A DNA stretch of 64,000 nt from Fibrisoma montanum (GTDB taxonomy: Bacteria > Bacteroidota > Bacteroidia > Cytophagales > Spirosomataceae): contig NZ_QXED01000001.1 in the NCBI RefSeq assembly GCF_003583365.1, forward strand, positions 682,001 to 746,000, in the 5' to 3' direction. Positions 16,946-26,383 of this stretch are shown in pieces. The stretch's first letter is position 1; every line of letters begins with the position of its first letter. The notes under the pieces were generated by a model. It saw only the letters and a program-made list of their open reading frames with translations, had not been told where the DNA came from and ran no database searches. The translations under genes were made by a program, and so were the position numbers.

Positions 16946-18085
16946 GTGAAAACTATACTGATCAATCGTTTCCGGAATTTAATAATTCTGACGATTCCCT
17001 GCCTGGTTGGTTTATCTTGTTTAAGCTGCCATTCAACGCCTACCGAGGAGCAGATGATTGTCATGGGCGACTTAACCGATACGCATTCCTACCTGGAGGG
17101 AAAGACACTTTATCTGGAAGACCTCGAAACCGCGCGTGCACTAGACTCCTCGGTAGTTAAACAAGGCAAGTTTAAATTCACCGTGAACTCTGGCAATGAT
17201 TATACACCCGTCAGAGTCCGAATTGGCCATGAAACCGGTAACCCCACATGGCCTTATCAGGTACTTGGCTACACTAACCCTTTTCTTGAGCGAACCTACG
17301 AGAGTATTTTTTACCTTGAGCCGGGCACTACGTATCTGGAAAGAGATCCTGCAGTAGGTCCGCATGGTTTGGCTAAACTGGGACTTCGGTTTGTAGACGT
17401 TAGGCCACAAACGGCTGTGGCTTTCAAACACCTGCGGTTCAGCAGCAGGCCGATGCGATCGCAATCGCCCGAAGAATACAATCGTTCCCTCGTTCGTCGC
17501 TATCCGTATTCAGTTTATTTACTAAACACATTGAATGAAAGCAAGTACTACCTGTCCCCTTCCGAAGTAGCACAACTCCTGCCTTTGTTTGACGAGCGTT
17601 TGCATGCCACCTCTATTCATAAAAAACTGCATTCCTATGCTACCTATATAAAATCCGATGCTGATTTTCCGACTGATGTTGTTCTTAAAAAAGCGGACAA
17701 TTCGTTAACGTCTGCCATCATCGATCCGGCGAAGTACAACCTGGTTGTATTCTGGGCTAGTTGGTGCGGCCCCTGTCGTAGGGAAATTCCGCAGATCAAG
17801 GCACTCTACAACGTACATAAAGACAAACTTGCCATATCGAGTATTTCCATTGACAAGCGGGAGGATCACTGGCGCAGGGCTTTGCAACAGGAAGCCATGC
17901 CGTGGAGCCAGTATTTGGTTAACCAGGATATATCTTTTACCAGGCTGGACCGGAAATACAGGCTCAATGCGGTTCCGCTCTGGCTGCTGTTCAATTCAAA
18001 GAACAAATTACTTGATTACGGCCTGGGGATGAATGAAGGCAAGGATGCCATTGACAAACGGGTGTCGGCTATGATTAGTAAGTAA
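16946..18085 (+). CDS. TlpA-like thiol-disulfide oxidoreductase, lipoprotein
   Basis: 379 residues from the GTG at 16946 (KTILINRFRNL after the start); the upstream TTG lies within the promoter. A signal peptide with lipobox GLSC precedes an N-terminal domain of the DUF4369 type (about 35-140, MIVMGDLTD, then YLEDLETARALDSSVV). A helical linker and a thioredoxin fold follow. The active site is the classic WCGPC in FWASWCGPCRREIPQ, with a cis-Pro region NAVPLWLLF. In Bacteroidota these periplasmic proteins reduce disulfides or support cytochrome c maturation; the partner is unknown. Codon use is more AT-rich than in hemE. Confidence 0.88.
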   Translation: MKTILINRFRNLIILTIPCLVGLSCLSCHSTPTEEQMIVMGDLTDTHSYLEGKTLYLEDLETARALDSSVVKQGKFKFTVNSGNDYTPVRVRIGHETGNPTWPYQVLGYTNPFLERTYESIFYLEPGTTYLERDPAVGPHGLAKLGLRFVDVRPQTAVAFKHLRFSSRPMRSQSPEEYNRSLVRRYPYSVYLLNTLNESKYYLSPSEVAQLLPLFDERLHATSIHKKLHSYATYIKSDADFPTDVVLKKADNSLTSAIIDPAKYNLVVFWASWCGPCRREIPQIKALYNVHKDKLAISSISIDKREDHWRRALQQEAMPWSQYLVNQDISFTRLDRKYRLNAVPLWLLFNSKNKLLDYGLGMNEGKDAIDKRVSAMISK

Positions 18086-18215
18086 TCCACTACGTTTCAG
18101 AGCATGCCACCAACCTGGTCTGTGCTCAATACGTATCGGTTTTCGGTCTGCTACATGAGCATAATCACATGACATACACGCCAACTAGTAAAACCACACC
18201 CGGAGCAAGGAAATA

Positions 18216-18269
18216 ACAACCGATACACCAACGAGTGCTTAAAACATTACTCGTTGGTGTATCGGTTGT
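18216..18269. terminator. 21-bp perfect hairpin between convergent genes
   Basis: Arms 18216-18236 and 18249-18269 are exact reverse complements with a 12-base AT loop. The element starts 131 bases after the TlpA-like stop and touches the stop of the convergent DUF1080 gene. A bidirectional terminator is the simplest reading, but the stem is unusually long and has no clear T-tract on either side. Confidence 0.55.
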
Positions 18270-18270
18270 G

Positions 18271-19401
18271 TCATTTTATGGAAGCCGTAACGCTGTTTAC
18301 CTTCAAGGTCACCGAGAAGTCTTCGACCGGGCCCAGAACCGTTTCCAGCCGCAGTACAACCGGGTCGTTTGTCAACGTATCGCCTTTTGTTGAAATTGGA
18401 ATCGACAGCTTCTGCCCCGCTTTCAGCACCAGCGGAAAGACGGGAAGTTTTACCCGAAACTGCTCCAGATTTTTGCCAATCAGCTCCGCTGCGATCAGTT
18501 CGACGTCCCCACCCTGATTGGTGATTTCAAGCGTCTGACTGCCATTTCGGGCCAGCTCGATGCTCGGCTTATTGGCCACCAATTTGGGAACTCCCGTGGG
18601 GTGGAACACGATGGGCCGCACTTCTATATTCTTCAGATAATGCTCGGCTCCTTCGCTCTGGAATTGAATCTGACCGCGGGTGGTCTGCTGGTGTAAATCC
18701 TGACGGTAGATATTGTAGACGCGGTTAACCACAAACCCGTTCACTATAAACACGGCATCGGCACCCCGGGCTACCAGTTCGCCGGTCGTCCAATTGTCGG
18801 AGGTACTTTCAAAATTCCCGGAGCGGAACACCCGGTTTTTTGTCAACTGCAACGGAGCCGAGGGCGTGTACTGATCTACCTCATCGGCATCGTCGTGGCT
18901 TTTGGCAAGCGGTATCATCGGAATACCAGCCCCAACGTTGTGGTAATCGCCGATATCAGTTTCCTGTATCTGCAGTTCGATACTGCGCATCCAGCAGGTA
19001 GACCCAAAATCGTAGGGCGGTGAACAGTGGAACAGTAAGCCGCCGTCGGCCACTACGTTTTCGCGGGGCGGCCACTTCTTTTTACCGAATTTTACCTGAA
19101 ACCGCAGGTGGTAGTTGCTGAACGATTCTTTGGTGAACACGCCACCCCAATCCTGACCCGAGACGCGGAGCATACCGTCTTCTACCGTAAATACACCGTG
19201 AGGATCCTGGTTGAGACCAATCGGTTTCTGGTCAGCGGCTGCTTCGCTCGGCCGCAGGTAGGTTTCCCATCCAGAGAGGTCCTTACCGTTAAAAAGGCTC
19301 CTCCACGAGGTTGATGACCCATTCTGAGCAACGGCAAAGTAGCCAGGGCAGGCTACAAATGCACAGATAAGATAAGCGAGAAATGTTGACCGGCTTTTCA
19401 T
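18271..19401 (-). CDS. Secreted DUF1080 (3-keto-disaccharide hydrolase-like) protein
   Basis: 376 residues with a Sec signal peptide ending near YFAVAQ. The DUF1080 jelly-roll domain (about 30-260) opens with WRSLFNGKDLSGWETY and shows the family strands VEDGMLRVSG, NYHLRFQVKFG, ADGGLLFHC, SIELQIQE and GQIQFQSEGAEHYLKNIEV. DUF1080 proteins resemble GH16-like lectin folds, and some hydrolyse 3-keto-glycosides. A C-terminal Ig-like domain (about 275-370) follows. It faces away from the AraC regulator at 19533, which may control it (inference from divergent placement). Confidence 0.88.
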   Translation of the reverse strand: MKSRSTFLAYLICAFVACPGYFAVAQNGSSTSWRSLFNGKDLSGWETYLRPSEAAADQKPIGLNQDPHGVFTVEDGMLRVSGQDWGGVFTKESFSNYHLRFQVKFGKKKWPPRENVVADGGLLFHCSPPYDFGSTCWMRSIELQIQETDIGDYHNVGAGIPMIPLAKSHDDADEVDQYTPSAPLQLTKNRVFRSGNFESTSDNWTTGELVARGADAVFIVNGFVVNRVYNIYRQDLHQQTTRGQIQFQSEGAEHYLKNIEVRPIVFHPTGVPKLVANKPSIELARNGSQTLEITNQGGDVELIAAELIGKNLEQFRVKLPVFPLVLKAGQKLSIPISTKGDTLTNDPVVLRLETVLGPVEDFSVTLKVNSVTASIK

Positions 19402-19532
19402 AAAGAGACAGGAGGTTTACTGGTGATGATTAGACCAAAAGCTCCTCAAAAGTAGGCTGACCTGCCGGGCCGGATATTGTAAAAATCGATGATTCACCGG
19501 TAAAAGCCGGCCTATTCCGGTATATTTATACT

Positions 19533-20372
19533 ATGAAGCGCTATATTCAGCACGAACCCTTTAACATCTATATCTTCTCGGAAAGCGAGTGGCCCCATCC
19601 GGTTCATAACCACAGCTACTTCGAAATCATCTTTATCCGCAGCGGCCGGGGGCAACACTTCATCAATGGCAATACCTTCCCGTACGAAGCCGGCGACGTG
19701 TTTTTGCTAGGCCCCGAAGATTATCACTACTTCGATATTGCTGAGTTAACCCACTTCTGCTACATCCGATTTACGGAGCTGTTTATGAAGGACCCTTCGG
19801 TATCAGCTTCATCACGCTGGCTGCGGACGCTGGAATTTCTGCACAATACGCCCTACCAGTCTACAGGCAGCCTGATTACCGACCCGGCCGAGAAAGACCT
19901 GCTCGACCATCTGCTGATTGTTTTACTGCACGAATACCAGCCGGGCAATGCATATGACGAAGCCATAATCAACGGTCTGATGAAAGCCATTCTGAGCATT
20001 CTGGCCCGGAACATTGTGCGCAAACAGATGACTGATATTCAGGATACCAAAAGGGCGAAGCTGATTGAAGACATATTGCTCTACATCTGTCAGCACATTC
20101 ACGAGCCCGATACCCTGCGCCTGGAACGGCTGGCGGAGCGGTTTAACCTGTCAGCCAACTATATAAGCGCCTATTTCAGAGGACAAACCGGCGAATCGCT
20201 CCAGCAGTACATTCTCAAATACAAGCTGAAGATGATTGAAAACCGCCTGCGGTTCAGCGACAAAAGCATTTCGGAGATCAGCTACGACTTCGGCTTCACC
20301 GACAGCAGCCACCTGAACAAACTGTTCAAAAAATACTATGGCCTTGCCCCCCTGGCGTATCGAAAGAAGTAG
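19533..20372 (+). CDS. AraC-family transcriptional regulator with cupin sensor domain
   Basis: 279 residues. The N-terminal cupin (about 1-140) has the sugar-sensor pattern WPHPVHNHSYFEIIFI, GRGQHFINGN and GDVFLLGPEDYHYF. The C-terminal double helix-turn-helix (about 180-279) is clear: LERLAERFNLSANYISAYF for the first, KSISEISYDFGFTDSSHLNKLFKK and GLAPLAYRKK for the second. Such regulators usually activate carbohydrate genes on binding a sugar. The neighbours (DUF1080 protein, and 1 kb away the xylanase) suggest control of polysaccharide use (inference). Confidence 0.92.
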   Translation: MKRYIQHEPFNIYIFSESEWPHPVHNHSYFEIIFIRSGRGQHFINGNTFPYEAGDVFLLGPEDYHYFDIAELTHFCYIRFTELFMKDPSVSASSRWLRTLEFLHNTPYQSTGSLITDPAEKDLLDHLLIVLLHEYQPGNAYDEAIINGLMKAILSILARNIVRKQMTDIQDTKRAKLIEDILLYICQHIHEPDTLRLERLAERFNLSANYISAYFRGQTGESLQQYILKYKLKMIENRLRFSDKSISEISYDFGFTDSSHLNKLFKKYYGLAPLAYRKK

Positions 20373-20476
20373 GCTATGCGCTGATGCTTAGCCGTGTAGC
20401 GAGGCATGAATGAAGACCGCCATGCGCAATCGGGTAGCTGCCCTGACCAATGCAGGTTATAGCGCACGACACCCGC

Positions 20477-21073
20477 TTATTCTACCGCTTGTCCGCTTTC
20501 AACACGTACCAGTTTTCGGTCTGGTATCTGGCCATTGATCACACCGTCGCGCAGCAACCGCGAAACGATTGCCCGGGGAGGGAACTCATCACCCGACAAG
20601 GGATTGGTAGCAGCCACTCCTTTCCAGAAAGACTGGTTGGTTGTCAGAGAGCGCATCTCAAATTGATATTGAGAAAAGTCATTTCCCTCGGGTGCGTCAA
20701 GCGATAGTACCTTGCCCTTGTAGGTACGTTCAACGGTCAGCACTACCTCACTCTGGCAGTCAAGGGCACGTTCCCGTATCGCTTCGGCATGGTTTGCTGG
20801 CTCATAGGGATTGATTGTGACTACACAAACCTGATACTCTTCAGGAAACGTAGCTGCAAACCGACTCGCATAGGCGTGCGCAGACTCCCGCGATTGTATG
20901 ACTAACAGAACCCGGCTGAACGACTGTGGAATCGCTTCAGGTTTGGCCTTTGAAACGAATCCCCTCCGATTACCACTTAGTTTACTTTCCGAGGTTACGT
21001 TTGATTGCATGACGTAGCAGCCACTTAATCCGATGATCAGGCTGCTTATATAGAGTATCTGTACAGCTTTCAT
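20477..21073 (-). CDS. Small lipoprotein of unknown function
   Basis: 198 residues. The signal peptide ends with the lipobox IGLSGC (Cys19). The mature part has an alpha/beta pattern (SRVLLVIQSRESAHAYASRF, YQVCVVTINPYEP, ALDCQSEVVLTVER), which resembles the small nucleotide-free Rossmann-like lipoproteins of Bacteroidota, but no family was recognised. It lies between the AraC regulator and the xylanase and points away from the former. No operon partner is evident. Confidence 0.7.
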   Translation of the reverse strand: MKAVQILYISSLIIGLSGCYVMQSNVTSESKLSGNRRGFVSKAKPEAIPQSFSRVLLVIQSRESAHAYASRFAATFPEEYQVCVVTINPYEPANHAEAIRERALDCQSEVVLTVERTYKGKVLSLDAPEGNDFSQYQFEMRSLTTNQSFWKGVAATNPLSGDEFPPRAIVSRLLRDGVINGQIPDRKLVRVESGQAVE

Positions 21074-21275
21074 AGTGTATGGCGTTGACTGGATTTTGTA
21101 ACCGGTGACTATGATTAAAACAACAGCATAAGTTACGAGCTGTTAATCAACAACTTAAATTCTAATCAATTATTTTTTTCGGATCAACCACCTGATACGT
21201 TGGCAGGCGCTCAAAGCAAATAGGGGAACAAACTGGCTGCCCAGTTGCCCCCCTAATCAGGTAGTATTCGTTTTA

Positions 21276-24200
21276 TTAAGGCTTGAGTAGCTTGATCGTT
21301 TGTTTCTCCCGGTTTGTGCTTACCTGCAACAACAGCATGCCCGCGGGTTTGCAGCTCACCGACAACTGATGCCGCTCGACCGAAGCCGCCCGCTCGGTCT
21401 GGTATTCCGCCACAACCTGGCCCTGCACGTCGGTGACCAACAGCCGCAGGGGCTGACCTTCTACCCCACTCACCGCTACGTCGATCTGATCGCCCACGAT
21501 GGGGTTACCCAGTACGGTTACGCGCAGGGCCGACTCGCCGTCGCTACTGCCGACACGGGCACCTGATACGGTTGGCTCCTGTCCATACACCAGTGTGCCG
21601 TTCAGGTAGGCCGTTATCCGGGCGTTTTCGGCCAGTGGCCCCGCTGCTTTGTAGGAATGATCATCCGCTTCGTTGAACGGCGACCAGTCGCCCTTGTTGA
21701 TCCGCTGCTGAATCAGCCCGGTTGTACTGCCGGGCTGCAACTGCCCCAAAGCCGGTGCAAAGCTTAGCTCCAGATACGTATCAGCCCCCGCTCGGTTTTG
21801 TTTACCGAACTGGCTTTTTACGTTGGCGTTACCCAATTCAGCGTAGTCGACGGTATAGACCAGCGGCTTATCACCCTCAACCGTGAACCAGTACCGAATG
21901 GTTAGCCCGCTGTAATCAACCGGTACGTTGCCTTCATTGGCTACCTTCAGATGCGTGCTGATCTGGTTGGTAGCAGGATTACCATTTTTGTTTTCTGAAT
22001 ACACCTTCAGGGCGGTAACGGACGTCAGCGGTTGGGGTTCGGTGCCCCAAATCAGGGTATTGTTACGATATACCGTGATGCGTTCCGTCTGGGTATAAGC
22101 CGACTGAGCCACAAATGAGTAATCGTCGGTTTCGTTAAAGTTGGTCCAGTTCTGCTTGGCAACGCCGGTCTGGATTTCGCCGGAATTACCGCCGGCCGCT
22201 AACTCACCGGCTGATGCGTCGAAGCTGTACTCGATGTAGCCGAGGGCTCCCTGTCGGGGTTGGGGCAGGGCTACGTACTTCATCCTGACTTTATTTGTGC
22301 CAATCTGCGCCCAATAGACCGACAGATTAGTCATTGGAGCGAAATTTTCGGCCGTTAGCCAGTACCGTACCGCGATTTCGCCGTAGGGAACAGCCGTGGT
22401 GCCGGTATTATAGAGCTTCAGATACGGTCGAATTATGTTGTTGCTGGTTTGGTTGTTATCGCCGTCCCGGTAGTGAACACTCAGCCGGTCTGCCGGAGCA
22501 GGCACCAGAACAGCTACGGTTGCTACCGTAACCGGACTGACGCACAAGCCCGTTTTGCAGACTACCGAGAAGCTGAACGTTCCGGTAGCCGTTGTTGACA
22601 CGGGCAGCGACGGCTCTCCATCAGTCCCGTTCCAACTGACGACGCCGGGGCAGTTTGACACCGACAGCGCTACGTTGGGCGTTCCCTGAGTTACGGTCAG
22701 GCTCTTGGCGTCAGGTGCATCGGCGGGTGCCGACACCGACAGTTGAAACGGAGTTGACGTCAGGCTGCTGACCCCGTTGACAACGACTGTGTAATTACCC
22801 TGCTGTTCAACCCCAACGGCAGAAAGCGAAAGCGCAGCGGTCGTAGCCGAACTAACCCCCGTCAGTGCCACGCCGTCTTTGTACCACTGATAGCTATCAA
22901 CGGGGCCCTCCGCTGCTACCGATACGCTGACGGCTGCGCCCACGCAGACGACCGAAGCACTCTCTGGCTGCCGAATAATGGTGGTGGGCACCGTCAGCGC
23001 GAACAGATAGGTAGAATCGCGGTCGAGCCGAACCGTATCGACGATCTGCTGACCACCGCGGGTGACGGTAATCTTGTAATCACCTTTAAATCCCCGCAGC
23101 CCGGCCTCTCCGGCTGAGTTGGTACCCAGGGTTGTTGTAGGCGTCCACCACTCGTTGAAAACCAGATCGATGAATGGTTTCCCTTCCGGTTTCAGATTCC
23201 AGTTTCTGTCGAATAAGGGTGCCCGCCCGGCGTAATGAGCGCCATCCCAGAAGCCCCACATCAGAAAACCCTCACTGGCCGGGTGACTGAACGTAATCGT
23301 TAGCAGGTCGCGCAGGTACTTGGCCTCCAGTTCCGGAGAGCCCAGCGTCTTGTTGTCGTATTCCGTAATTTTAACAGCGCCCCCGTTGGTAAGCTGGTGG
23401 AAATCGGTGAAATGCTGATACATTTCGGTTGGCGGAACCAGATACCGCATATGGGCCTGGAAGCCGACACCGTCTACTTTACCCCCGCCCTGTACGATCT
23501 CACCGACGATCTGGCGATAAAAGTCATTTTTGACGTACGCATTCGTAACATTGGCTTCGTTGATGTACCGCTTCACGGCGGGGTTGACCTGTTCCGCCTT
23601 CTTGAAAATATCAACGTAGACCTCCCGCCCGGTCGAATAACCCGGTGACCCTCTGAACGTATTGGCAATATCTACGTTGCCGGTTGGCTCGTTGATAACA
23701 TCCCAATCCAGAATAATGTCTTTTATATCCGGCTGCGTCAGCATGCTCGTAACCCGGTCGTTCATGCGGGTAGTTAAACCCGCCAGATCCGGGGGCGTGG
23801 CAGTGCCTTTGGTACGTAGGTCGGCTGGTGAGTTGCCCCAACCGGGCCAGACCAGGACGTGACCGCGCACCCGAACGCCCTGACTGTTCAGCGCCTTCAC
23901 GACGTTATGGCGTCGCTGCCGGGAGTCGGCCGACAGGAATTCCCAGTTAACCCATTTGTGTCCATTCTCAAAAACAAGTTCAGAGAAGCCATGGCCCTTA
24001 CCATCCAGATTGAACAGCTTACTTTCGTACGTAGCGTTCGTACTGGCATTAGGCGCTGACGTTCTGAACGACGAGAGCAGCGTCTCGTTAATAGCCGTAC
24101 CGAATGCGTACTGATGGCGTATCATTTCGACGGTTACCTGAGCGTCGGGGAGCACCTGTCCTCGCTGAGAAGTAACCTTGACGGCCAGATTGGCCTTCCG

Positions 24201-24947
24201 GTACCTGTCGATGCGCTCGTTAGCTTCAGCCCGCCAGGGCGCCGAATCTTCCATGCCTGCATACTCTGAATGGCTCACCGTAGGAAGCTGTACGGGCGGA
24301 TTCTGCCCGAAGTTGAGCAAAGCAACCCCGCCAACCTGAACGGTCTGTTGCTGAAAACCCAACTGGAAACCCAGTCCGGCGCCAGCTACCGGGTAAGCCT
24401 CCCCGGCCGTGAACGGTAAGACGTAGCGCTTCCAGCGACCACCCACCACGCGCTGTTCGAAGTTCAGGTCTTTGCGAAAGTTGCCGCTTTTCTTCTCAAA
24501 GGCGAAGACGGCCAAGCCAAAACGCGTTGAATCCGTGGCCGTAGAAACGCCATTGGCCGATTCGGTACGTGCCCAGAAGACAAGCAGCAGCCTATCGCCC
24601 GAGGCAATGGAAGCCGACGTAGGCAGCGACATACTGGCATTCCAGGGGTTGGCAGGAACCGTAGTAACCGTTAACGACCGGGCCGAACTAAACGGTTGCC
24701 CGCTGACCGGGATCACCGTACCCCCACCCATAGCGCTGGTGGTCGTCGCGACGTTCGGCGAAAACGCCCAGCTGCCGCCGGTTATCCCATACTGCGATTG
24801 AAGCTCAGCCCGTAGGTTTTGGTGGTACGTATCTTCCTGCGCCCGTAGGCTGGACGGCAACACTGATAAAAGAAGATAAGCGAGAAATAACCGGACGACC
24901 AGGTGCTGTAGGCCAGGTTTGGAGTAAAGAGTACACGCAAGCGTCAT
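21276..24947 (-). CDS. Multidomain secreted GH10 endo-1,4-beta-xylanase with two CBM3 modules and T9SS sorting domain
   Basis: 1223 residues from the ATG at 24947 (MTLACTLYSKPG); an upstream ATG at 25007 is less likely. It cuts internal beta-1,4 bonds of xylan outside the cell. Order: signal peptide ending at LRAQ; N-terminal beta-sandwich, CBM-like (about 40-230); GH10 barrel (about 240-640), with acid/base Glu in DWDVINEPTGN (23681-23710) and nucleophile Glu in VKITEYDN (near 23360); Ig-like segments (about 22985-22500, SYQWYKDG); two CBM3-like cellulose-binding modules (about 22490-22060 and 22030-21600, both with RYW and YAELG/WAQIG patterns); and a T9SS C-terminal domain (LRLLVTDVQGQVV, ending TIKLLKP). 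With xylB and xylA downstream it supports xylan use. Confidence 0.93.
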   Translation of the reverse strand: MTLACTLYSKPGLQHLVVRLFLAYLLLSVLPSSLRAQEDTYHQNLRAELQSQYGITGGSWAFSPNVATTTSAMGGGTVIPVSGQPFSSARSLTVTTVPANPWNASMSLPTSASIASGDRLLLVFWARTESANGVSTATDSTRFGLAVFAFEKKSGNFRKDLNFEQRVVGGRWKRYVLPFTAGEAYPVAGAGLGFQLGFQQQTVQVGGVALLNFGQNPPVQLPTVSHSEYAGMEDSAPWRAEANERIDRYRKANLAVKVTSQRGQVLPDAQVTVEMIRHQYAFGTAINETLLSSFRTSAPNASTNATYESKLFNLDGKGHGFSELVFENGHKWVNWEFLSADSRQRRHNVVKALNSQGVRVRGHVLVWPGWGNSPADLRTKGTATPPDLAGLTTRMNDRVTSMLTQPDIKDIILDWDVINEPTGNVDIANTFRGSPGYSTGREVYVDIFKKAEQVNPAVKRYINEANVTNAYVKNDFYRQIVGEIVQGGGKVDGVGFQAHMRYLVPPTEMYQHFTDFHQLTNGGAVKITEYDNKTLGSPELEAKYLRDLLTITFSHPASEGFLMWGFWDGAHYAGRAPLFDRNWNLKPEGKPFIDLVFNEWWTPTTTLGTNSAGEAGLRGFKGDYKITVTRGGQQIVDTVRLDRDSTYLFALTVPTTIIRQPESASVVCVGAAVSVSVAAEGPVDSYQWYKDGVALTGVSSATTAALSLSAVGVEQQGNYTVVVNGVSSLTSTPFQLSVSAPADAPDAKSLTVTQGTPNVALSVSNCPGVVSWNGTDGEPSLPVSTTATGTFSFSVVCKTGLCVSPVTVATVAVLVPAPADRLSVHYRDGDNNQTSNNIIRPYLKLYNTGTTAVPYGEIAVRYWLTAENFAPMTNLSVYWAQIGTNKVRMKYVALPQPRQGALGYIEYSFDASAGELAAGGNSGEIQTGVAKQNWTNFNETDDYSFVAQSAYTQTERITVYRNNTLIWGTEPQPLTSVTALKVYSENKNGNPATNQISTHLKVANEGNVPVDYSGLTIRYWFTVEGDKPLVYTVDYAELGNANVKSQFGKQNRAGADTYLELSFAPALGQLQPGSTTGLIQQRINKGDWSPFNEADDHSYKAAGPLAENARITAYLNGTLVYGQEPTVSGARVGSSDGESALRVTVLGNPIVGDQIDVAVSGVEGQPLRLLVTDVQGQVVAEYQTERAASVERHQLSVSCKPAGMLLLQVSTNREKQTIKLLKP

Positions 24948-25184
24948 GCTTTTGCTGGTTAAGATTTGCAGAATAAGGGAGCGGAACCAGGCTGCTGGGC
25001 CGTTCACTTACTAGACACCTCAACTCATAAAAGCACTTACACTAATTCGATAAAAGATACGCCTGAGTGACAACAAGTTTAACGCAAAAATGGATTGGAT
25101 TCAACTGTACGAGATTCCAGTTGAGCTGGGCACAGTTTGTGCCGCAAACGCTCGGATCGACTACCAGGAACAAAGACTGGTCAC

Positions 25185-26180
25185 CTACAACTTTTCCTTT
25201 GCTTCTGCTTTCAGCAAGGCCTTGTCGATAGGCACGACCCCTACGGATTCGCAGACTAAGCCGCCCCCAAGATTCGATAGGCCCGCGATTATCTGGGGCG
25301 GCTGTTTCAGCGCTACGCAGCAGGCAGCAATACTGATTACCGTATCGCCCGCGCCCGATACGTCGGAAATCTGCCGAACGTGGGCCGGAAGCCGGTGCTG
25401 TTCGCCGTTGTAGTCAATAAATACCCCCCGCTCCGACAACGTAATGAGTGCCCCCTTCAGGTTGAGCTGCGCTTTCAACTGATTGACCGCCATGTGAAAT
25501 TCGTCGGCATTATCAACCTCAAAATCGAACTTAAGCCCTTCGCGCAGTTCTTTTAGGTTCGGCTTGAAAAGGGTGGCGTTGTGGTACGCCAGAAAGTTTC
25601 GCTTCTTGGGGTCAACAACCGTCGGGATGCCTTTTTCGTTGGCAAAGTCGGTTATCTCAGCGATGACGTCTTTGCTTAGAACGCCTTTGTCATAATCTTC
25701 AAAGATGATGACATGGCAGGTTGGAATGAGCTCTTTGGCTTTTGCCACCAGCTTCGCCTGCTCCTCAGCGGTAATAGGTTTGTCCGTTTCGGTATCGACC
25801 CGGACCACCTGCTGCGATCCGGCAATGATCCGCTCTTTAATCGTTGTAATACGTGAATCCGAACGGATCAGTCCATCGCAGTTCAGTCCCCGGTCGCAAA
25901 GCTGGCCTTCGAGCATGTCGCCCGGTCCATCGGTGCCGATCACCGAGCAGATGATCGCTTCGGCCCCCAACGCCTGTACGTTGAGCAGTACGTTGCCCGC
26001 ACCACCCAGCCGAAGCTCCCGGCGTTGAACCGTTACGACGGGTACGGGTGCTTCGGGCGAAATCCGTTCAACGCGTCCCCATACGTACGAATCGAGCATT
26101 ACATCGCCAACAATTAACACACGCAGGGAATCGAACTGGTCGAACAGCTCGTCGATGGTCATGTCCAGCACTGGACTCAT
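25185..26180 (-). CDS. D-glycero-beta-D-manno-heptose-7-phosphate kinase (HldE/RfaE N-domain, stand-alone)
   Basis: 331 residues of the PfkB/ribokinase fold. It phosphorylates heptose 7-phosphate at C1 on the route to ADP-heptose for lipopolysaccharide core. Visible motifs are VLIVGDVMLDSYVWG, ERISPEAPVPVV, LGGAGNV, and the anion hole and catalytic base DVSGAGDTV near residue 278. The adenylyltransferase domain fused to it in E. coli HldE is missing, so it would be encoded elsewhere. A second ATG at 26162 (MTIDELFDQF) is an equally likely start. It is divergent from xylB and unrelated to xylose breakdown. Confidence 0.9.
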   Translation of the reverse strand: MSPVLDMTIDELFDQFDSLRVLIVGDVMLDSYVWGRVERISPEAPVPVVTVQRRELRLGGAGNVLLNVQALGAEAIICSVIGTDGPGDMLEGQLCDRGLNCDGLIRSDSRITTIKERIIAGSQQVVRVDTETDKPITAEEQAKLVAKAKELIPTCHVIIFEDYDKGVLSKDVIAEITDFANEKGIPTVVDPKKRNFLAYHNATLFKPNLKELREGLKFDFEVDNADEFHMAVNQLKAQLNLKGALITLSERGVFIDYNGEQHRLPAHVRQISDVSGAGDTVISIAACCVALKQPPQIIAGLSNLGGGLVCESVGVVPIDKALLKAEAKEKL

Positions 26181-26299
26181 AGGGGTAAAAACACTGGTTC
26201 AGACCACAAAGAAACGAAAACCCGCAACGCTTTCCGCAGCGGCTGATAGAGTTCGAGGGAGTGGCCGATGTGGAGGTCTGTGGTGGATTGCGTATTTTG

Positions 26300-26383
26300 C
26301 AATCGGTTTACGGCCATTTGGAATGGTGTACTGGCTGTTTGCTACGCTCAACCGTAAACCAAAACCTGTAAACCTCCTTACCA
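26300..26383 (+). repeat. Intergenic word-repeat element J (GTTTACGG/CCGTAAAC type, period 7)
   Basis: The right arm, ending at the xylB ATG, is four 7-base words (AACCGTA, AACCAAA, ACCTGTA, AACCTCC). The left arm contains the reverse complement, giving a perfect 9-bp pairing of 26305-26313 with 26352-26360. Its words resemble those of element B upstream of accD. Confidence 0.55.
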
